Source: Morella rubra
Lineage: Eukaryota > Streptophyta > Magnoliopsida > Fagales > Myricaceae
NCBI GenBank assembly: GCA_003952965.2
Contig: CM025850.1
Coordinates: forward strand, 16,797,057-16,861,056
Length of the DNA: 64,000 bases
Direction of reading: 5' to 3'
The notes under the pieces were generated by a model. The model ran no database searches. It worked only from the letters and a program-made list of their open reading frames with translations, and was not told where the DNA came from. Numbering within the stretch: position 1 is the first letter of the stretch; every line of letters begins with the position of its first letter. The translations under genes and the position numbers were made by a program. Positions 59,686 through 64,000 of the stretch are shown piece after piece.

Positions 59686-61812
59686 ATGGAACAAATTAAC
59701 TTTGATGATTTGGGTACCCCTACTAGTGGTACTCCTGAAATGGGTGGTAGTGGTACCTAAACAGTACCCTTACTTCGGGTGCTAGATCTTTCCAATCCGG
59801 ACACTCCTATGTCTCCGTTATTGAGCTTTATGCAGAGGCAGAGGGGCCTTCTGTTGCTACTCAACCACTCGTGGTGGGCGACCACCATTGCCTAGAAGGC
59901 AGTCCAATAGATCTAAGGCATGAGATCATTTTACAAGATTACCGATTGGTGGTGGTAAACTCCCTAAGTGTACATGTAACTATTGTGGGCAGAGTTTTAA
60001 TTGTCACTCCAAGTTACAAGGCACTTCATCTTTGCTCAATCATCTAGATAGTTGTTCTAAGTATCTTTATATCAAGGGAAAGACGGACAAGAGGCAATCT
60101 CATTTAAGCTTTGAGTCTAAGAATAGTGGGGAGAGTAAAGATATTACGTTGGCCAAGTATAGTGAGAAAAAGATTAGGGCAGCCCTTGCTAAGATGGTGT
60201 GGTAGATGAATTGCCCCTTCTTGATTGTAGAAGGTCTTGGGTTTAAGGAATTTGTGAAGACTCTTGAGCCTAGGTTTCCCATGTTTCTCGCTATACAGTG
60301 ATGAGGGATGTTATGAAGCTCTTCTTAAGGGAGAAAGAGGAGTTGAAGGCTATGTTTTTTACTTCAGGGCAGAGGGTTTGTTTAACTACTGATACGTGGA
60401 CTTCGATCCATAATATAAACTACATGTGTGTTACTGGACATTTCATTGATAGTAGTTGGAAGATGCATAAAAGAATCCTAGCATTTCGTAAGATTCAAGA
60501 TCACAAAGGGCAACGATTGGGAGGGAATTAGAGGAGTGTATGCTTGAATGGGAAATCTCTAAATTTCTTACTATCCCTGTTGACAATGCCACTGCCAATG
60601 ATAGTGCCATTGATTGGTTGAAGAAAAGAACCTTACTAGTGATCAAACTATTTGTGGCCATGATTTCATTCATATGAGGTGTAGTGCACACATATTGAAT
60701 CTAATTGTCAATGAGGGGTTGAAAGAACTTGATGAGTCTGTCATTAAGGTTCGGAACTTGGTAAGTATGTGAAGTCTTCTCCTGCTAGGTTAGCAAAATT
60801 TAAAACTTGTGTGGAGAAGAAAAGAATCCAATGTGGTTTATCTATGTGCCTTGATGTTCAAACTAGATGGAACTCCACTTACCTCATGTTGAATGTTGCT
60901 GAAAAATACCAGAGGGCCTTTGAGCTGTTGCAGGAGGATGATGGCATATATATAATTATTTGAATGAGAATGGGCCAGGTAGGAGAGGATTGGGTGCTCC
61001 TGATGATGATGATTGAAAAGAGTTAGAACTTTTGTGAGATTTTTGCAAATTTTCTATGATGTTACGATGCCTCTCTGGTTCAATGTATGCCACTTCTAAT
61101 TTGCATTTTCAAGAAGTCTCTTACATTCATACTCACTTGATGCATAATGTGATAGTCATGATGATTTGTTGAGTGCCATGCTTTTAGAATGAAGTTGAAG
61201 TATGAAAAATATTGGGGGATGTTGAAAAGATCAATAGGCTCTTGTTTGTGGCTGCTATCTTGATCCACGTTACAAGATTGTCACCCTAGAATTTTGGTTC
61301 AAGAAGGTTATGGGTGTTGAGGAAGGGGAAAAATTTATTGAGATCTTGAAAGTGGATGTTGAGCGGTTGTATAGGCACTACAATGATGGGTTATCTTCAG
61401 TTGACTCTAGGATGGGCAGTGAAACTAGTGATGACTATGACTATGACTATGACTCTCAAAGCAGTGGCAGCACAATGGGAGGGGAGGGGGGAGTTCGAAT
61501 CCATTGTGTATCTTGCAAGAATTCCATCAATCTCGGACATCTAGGAATTTGTTAGATTTCAAGAGTAAGTTGGAACCTTATTATTTGGAGGATGTGGAGT
61601 CCCCTAGTTCAATGTTTGATATTTTAACTTGGTGGAAGGTTAACTCCACCAAATTTCCAATTATTGCTCGAATTGCACGAGATGTGCTAGCTATTCCCAT
61701 CACTACCGTTGCTTCTGAGTCCGCATTCAGCACTGGAGGGCGCATTCTGGATCCCTATCAGAGCTCATTGGCTCCAAAAACAGTTGAGGCTCTCATATGT
61801 GCTCAAAATTAG
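59686..61812 (+). pseudogene. hAT transposase (BED zinc finger, Ac/RICESLEEPER type), inactivated
   Basis: The likely start MEQINFDDLGTPTSGTPEMG at 59686 follows directly after an acceptor-like TTTAGCAG, which implies a 5' untranslated intron with a donor in CAGGTCAGT near 59069. A BED-type finger is seen at about 59.96-60.07 kb (CTCNYCGQSFNCHSK...LLNHLDSC). Transposase core blocks follow: LTTDTWTSIHNINYMCVTGH at about 60.38 kb, with the first catalytic Asp; RCSAHILNLIVNEGLKEL at about 60.68 kb; and LDVQTRWNSTYLML near 60.85 kb. The C-terminal dimerisation domain is at about 61.55-61.81 kb (IPITTVASESAFSTGGRIL). An acidic DYDYDYD stretch lies near 61.44 kb. Several stops (for example after GGSGT and after AKMVW) and frame changes interrupt it, so it cannot encode a full transposase. 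The order and motifs make the family assignment firm. Confidence 0.87.
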
Positions 61813-62731
61813 CTAAGGTCAACACCCATTAGCCCCGCTCAACGTGTCTTAGAAGTGGTTGAGGACTTTGAGAGCTTTAAACTGGACTCAAGTAATAATG
61901 TTCTTTGAAATTCAATTCATTTATTGTTTTGTTTCTTCTTTTTGTGTATTTAATATTGTTTTCATTTTTTTGTATAGAATTGGAAGATGATCCTGTGCGT
62001 ATCTTATTGGATGAATCTTGAATGAGTTGGATTTTGGACATCATTATGACTATGTGAGTAATATCTTACTTATAATATTGCACTTATTTGTTTCTCTTTT
62101 TATCTTAATTCTAGCCTTCAGGTTCTAACAGTAATTCATTGTCTACAGGATGGAAAACATTGCTTTTTTTTAGTAATTGGAATGACATTTTTCTTACTCG
62201 GGCTTTCCATATATTTGAATTGGGTTGTTTAATGTAATTTGTTTCATTTGTTAGTTTGTAGAGACTAGAAAGTGGCTTTTATTTTTATTTTTATTTTTAA
62301 TTTTTTTTATTTCTATTAATTAAAAATTTAGGAGTGTGGAAGACCTTGTATGTTAATGTTTGGTTTGATTGGCATGTGATCTATAGTTAGTACTTATATC
62401 CTTATATAGTATATTAGAATGTGGTAATTTAGTTATATACTTATATTCAAATCGAGTTTTTTTAGCAATCTATCAAATAAGGCTGCAAAAAAGGCTGAAA
62501 TCTACAATTGTATTCTGTCTAAGTTTTACTGTAAATTATATGGGCCTCAGCTAAATAAGGCTGAAATAATCGGTTACAGGTATATTCAAGCTCTATTTGA
62601 ATATCCAGAAAAAAAAAATATAAAAACAGCCCATTACAAAGGTTCAACTCAGTCTTGGCCTAACTTCGAGACGTAATGGCCTGAACTGTGAGAAAAGCCA
62701 GGGCCTAACAAGTAGGAAACAGGGAATATGT
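61813..62731. other. hAT 3' region and unassigned DNA
   Basis: AT-rich and non-coding. GCCTCAGCTAAATAAGGCTG near 62546 and GGTTACAGGTATATTCAAGC near 62573 may be hAT subterminal sequence, but no terminus is recognisable. Confidence 0.4.
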
Positions 62732-63055
62732 CATTACAAAAAAATAGGCCTATAGCGACGGTCTTTCTTAAGCGGCGGTCACCAAAATTGCCGCCTATTA
62801 TACCCCAACATCCCGGCGGTTTACTTCAAATGCGACAAAAAATACGCCTATAGCGGCGGTCTATAAACCACCGCTATAAATCCAATATAGCAGCGGTTTA
62901 TGTGGCGGCGGTCAACAACATATGGCGGCGGTCACTATAGGGGCGGTCAGTGACCGCTGCTATAGACGACATGTAGCGGTGGTTTTGTGAAAACCGCAGC
63001 TAAGACAATCTATAGCGGCGGTCACTGAACCGCCGCTATAGAGTTTACTGAAATG
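62732..63055. mobile_element. CACTA-like (En/Spm) terminus with GCGGCGGTC subterminal array
   Basis: CATTACAAAAAAATAGGCC is one base from the CACTACAAAAA-type ends of plant CACTA elements. It is followed by about a dozen copies of TATAGCGGCGGTC or its reverse complement GACCGCCGCTATA in both orientations, as CACTA subterminal regions have. The right end would lie beyond the window. No transposase is visible here. Confidence 0.65.
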
Positions 63056-63430
63056 CGCGTTTCAGTAAAATTTCCCCCCTTCCCCCTTCGCAAATTTCAG
63101 CCCCCCCTCCCCTCTCGCGAATTTCAGCTCCCCCCCCAATTCGAACTGCAAATCCCCTCCCCCCCCCCCATTTCGTTGAATTTCAAGCTCCCCTCCCCTT
63201 CGCGCATTTCAGCTCTTCATCCCCCCCTTCGCCCCGATTTCAGCCCTCCCCCCCCCCCCCTTCCGATTTTCACTCCCCCCCCCCCTCCCCGGCCCCCTCC
63301 GCGAATTTCAGCCCCCCCTTCCATTCGAACTTCAAATCTCCTCCCCCTTTGAACTTCGCAAATTTCAGCTCCCCCCCCCCCCCCCAATTCGAACTTCATG
63401 AAAATCCCCTCCATTCTCCCCCTTCGGAAA
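63056..63430. repeat. C-run-rich tandem repeat
   Basis: Many runs of 6-14 C residues separated by a recurring TTCGCGAATTTCAGC or ATTCGAACTTCAAAT unit, about 30-60 bases apart. All C runs are on the plus strand (G runs on the minus strand). The open frames through it are low-complexity Pro-rich or Gly-rich by-products. Confidence 0.85.
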
Positions 63431-63465
63431 AACAAAACCTAACCCTACTTGCGCCATACAGAGGC

Positions 63466-63521
63466 AGAGCTCTCTCTCTCTCTATAAGAGTCCTAAGCTG
63501 CCACCCACGGGTCTCTTCTCT

Positions 63522-63553
<32 letters not shown>
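63466..63553. repeat. (CT)n microsatellite tract
   Basis: Two CT-rich runs (about 63470-63482 and 63513-63553) separated by a short unique stretch. Confidence 0.85.
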
Positions 63554-63579
63554 CACTCCCATATCATATGTTATCTTTT

Positions 63580-64000
63580 TGCAGAGTTTGCAAATTGCAA
63601 GTGCTTTGGCTGTGGCTTTGGCTTTGGCTTTGGCTTGCTTGTGAATCTATGATTGCCGATTGGTAGATCGGGGGTTTGTTGTCTTTTTTTATAGTTGGGC
63701 AGCAAATCAGAAATAATTCAACTGTTTTGGTTTTGCATTGCTATTGGTTTTGCATTGCGGTTCAGGTCAGTGACTCAGACTCAATGCATATTTTCGTATT
63801 TTATAAAATATGAATGAAATTAATTATATTGAGATTGGAGGTCAGGGCTTATGAATTGGATTATTAGGTTCTGTTGTATTGGAGATTGATTTTGTTGGAG
63901 ATTGGAGATTGGTTTTGTTGGGGTGTTGGCTTATGAATTGGTTGTTGACTTGTTATATTATACTATAATATGAATTGGTTGCTGAAAATAAATCTTTTGT
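63580..64000 (+). mobile_element. Second copy of the hAT 5' untranslated/intron region, running off the right edge
   Basis: 63767-63900 is clearly homologous to 59067-59180: CAGGTCAGT, then CATATTTTCGTATTTTA, ATTATATTGAGATTGGAGGT and GTCAGGGCTTATGAATTGG (compare CAGGTCAGT, CATATTTTGGTATTTTA, ATTATATGGAGATTGGAAGT). The likely splice donor is conserved. A related hAT copy, or a captured piece of one inside a CACTA element, continues outside the window. Confidence 0.6.

Larger units (their letters stand above)
58291..62731 (+). mobile_element. hAT DNA transposon, decayed
   Basis: The left end TAGGGGTGTTCAAAAATCA is a typical hAT terminus, followed by subterminal CCGACTCGACCC/TCCGACTT repeats to about 58.45 kb. 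ATAAGTTA (58283-58290) would be the left 8-bp target duplication. A C-rich 5' region, a (CT)n tract at 58780-58800, a likely 5' untranslated intron and the transposase remnant (59686-61812) follow. No matching right terminus was found before a CACTA-like end begins at 62732, so the right end is lost, diverged or displaced. Confidence 0.72.

Noticed and set aside
63053-63666. Proline-rich and glycine-rich frames of 72-105 codons
   Set aside because: Produced by the C-run repeat and CT microsatellite, with no domain or start context of note.

Overview
The window looks like nuclear DNA of a flowering plant, probably a eudicot. It is AT-rich, crowded with Ty1/copia LTR elements primed by initiator methionine tRNA, has small TIR elements (Harbinger-type MITEs, Mutator-like elements, hAT, a CACTA-type end), and carries a plant-style intronless Werner-like 3'-5' exonuclease gene in two copies. 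No rRNA, tRNA, CRISPR array or bacterial-type operon was seen. The species cannot be named from the sequence.

Layout. 1-6.3 kb: nested old repeats (a Mutator-type MITE inside a probable gypsy LTR, which sits in the 3' end of a Sirevirus-like copia element). 6.3-8.5 kb: a Harbinger MITE and unassigned DNA. 8.47-9.11 kb, minus strand: DEDDy exonuclease gene 1. 10.2-11.4 kb: non-coding DNA paralogous to 43.3-46.3 kb. 11.4-42.6 kb: three closely related copia elements in the same orientation (A 11416-17954, B 23373-30070, C 35449-42593), separated by two copies of one 5.4 kb spacer that contains a 1.7 kb Mutator-like foldback. 42.67-43.29 kb, minus strand: exonuclease gene 2, which has lost a catalytic aspartate. 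43.3-48.7 kb: the second paralogous block. 48.7-52.6 kb: a tandem copy of 44.8-48.7 kb. 51.6-56.7 kb: a broken large transposon with arrays of a GTTCGAAC-like palindrome. 57.0-58.2 kb: a solo LTR with a perfect target duplication. 58.3-62.7 kb: a decayed hAT transposon. 62.7-64 kb: a CACTA-like end, a C-run-rich repeat, and a second copy of the hAT 5' region.

The main result is a readable duplication history. Copia A is flanked by CCTAG on both sides, copia C by ACCCT on both sides, and the middle element B by ACCCT on its left and CCTAG on its right. This is the signature of unequal crossing-over between A and C, which created chimeric B and doubled the spacer. An older segmental duplication carries the two exonuclease genes and their upstream DNA. 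Elements A and C lie between the two paralogous halves.

Only the two exonuclease genes are supported as host protein genes. Almost everything else is mobile-element fossil or non-coding DNA. I found no convincing new multi-gene system. The least explained structure is the GTTCGAAC-array element at 51.6-56.7 kb.
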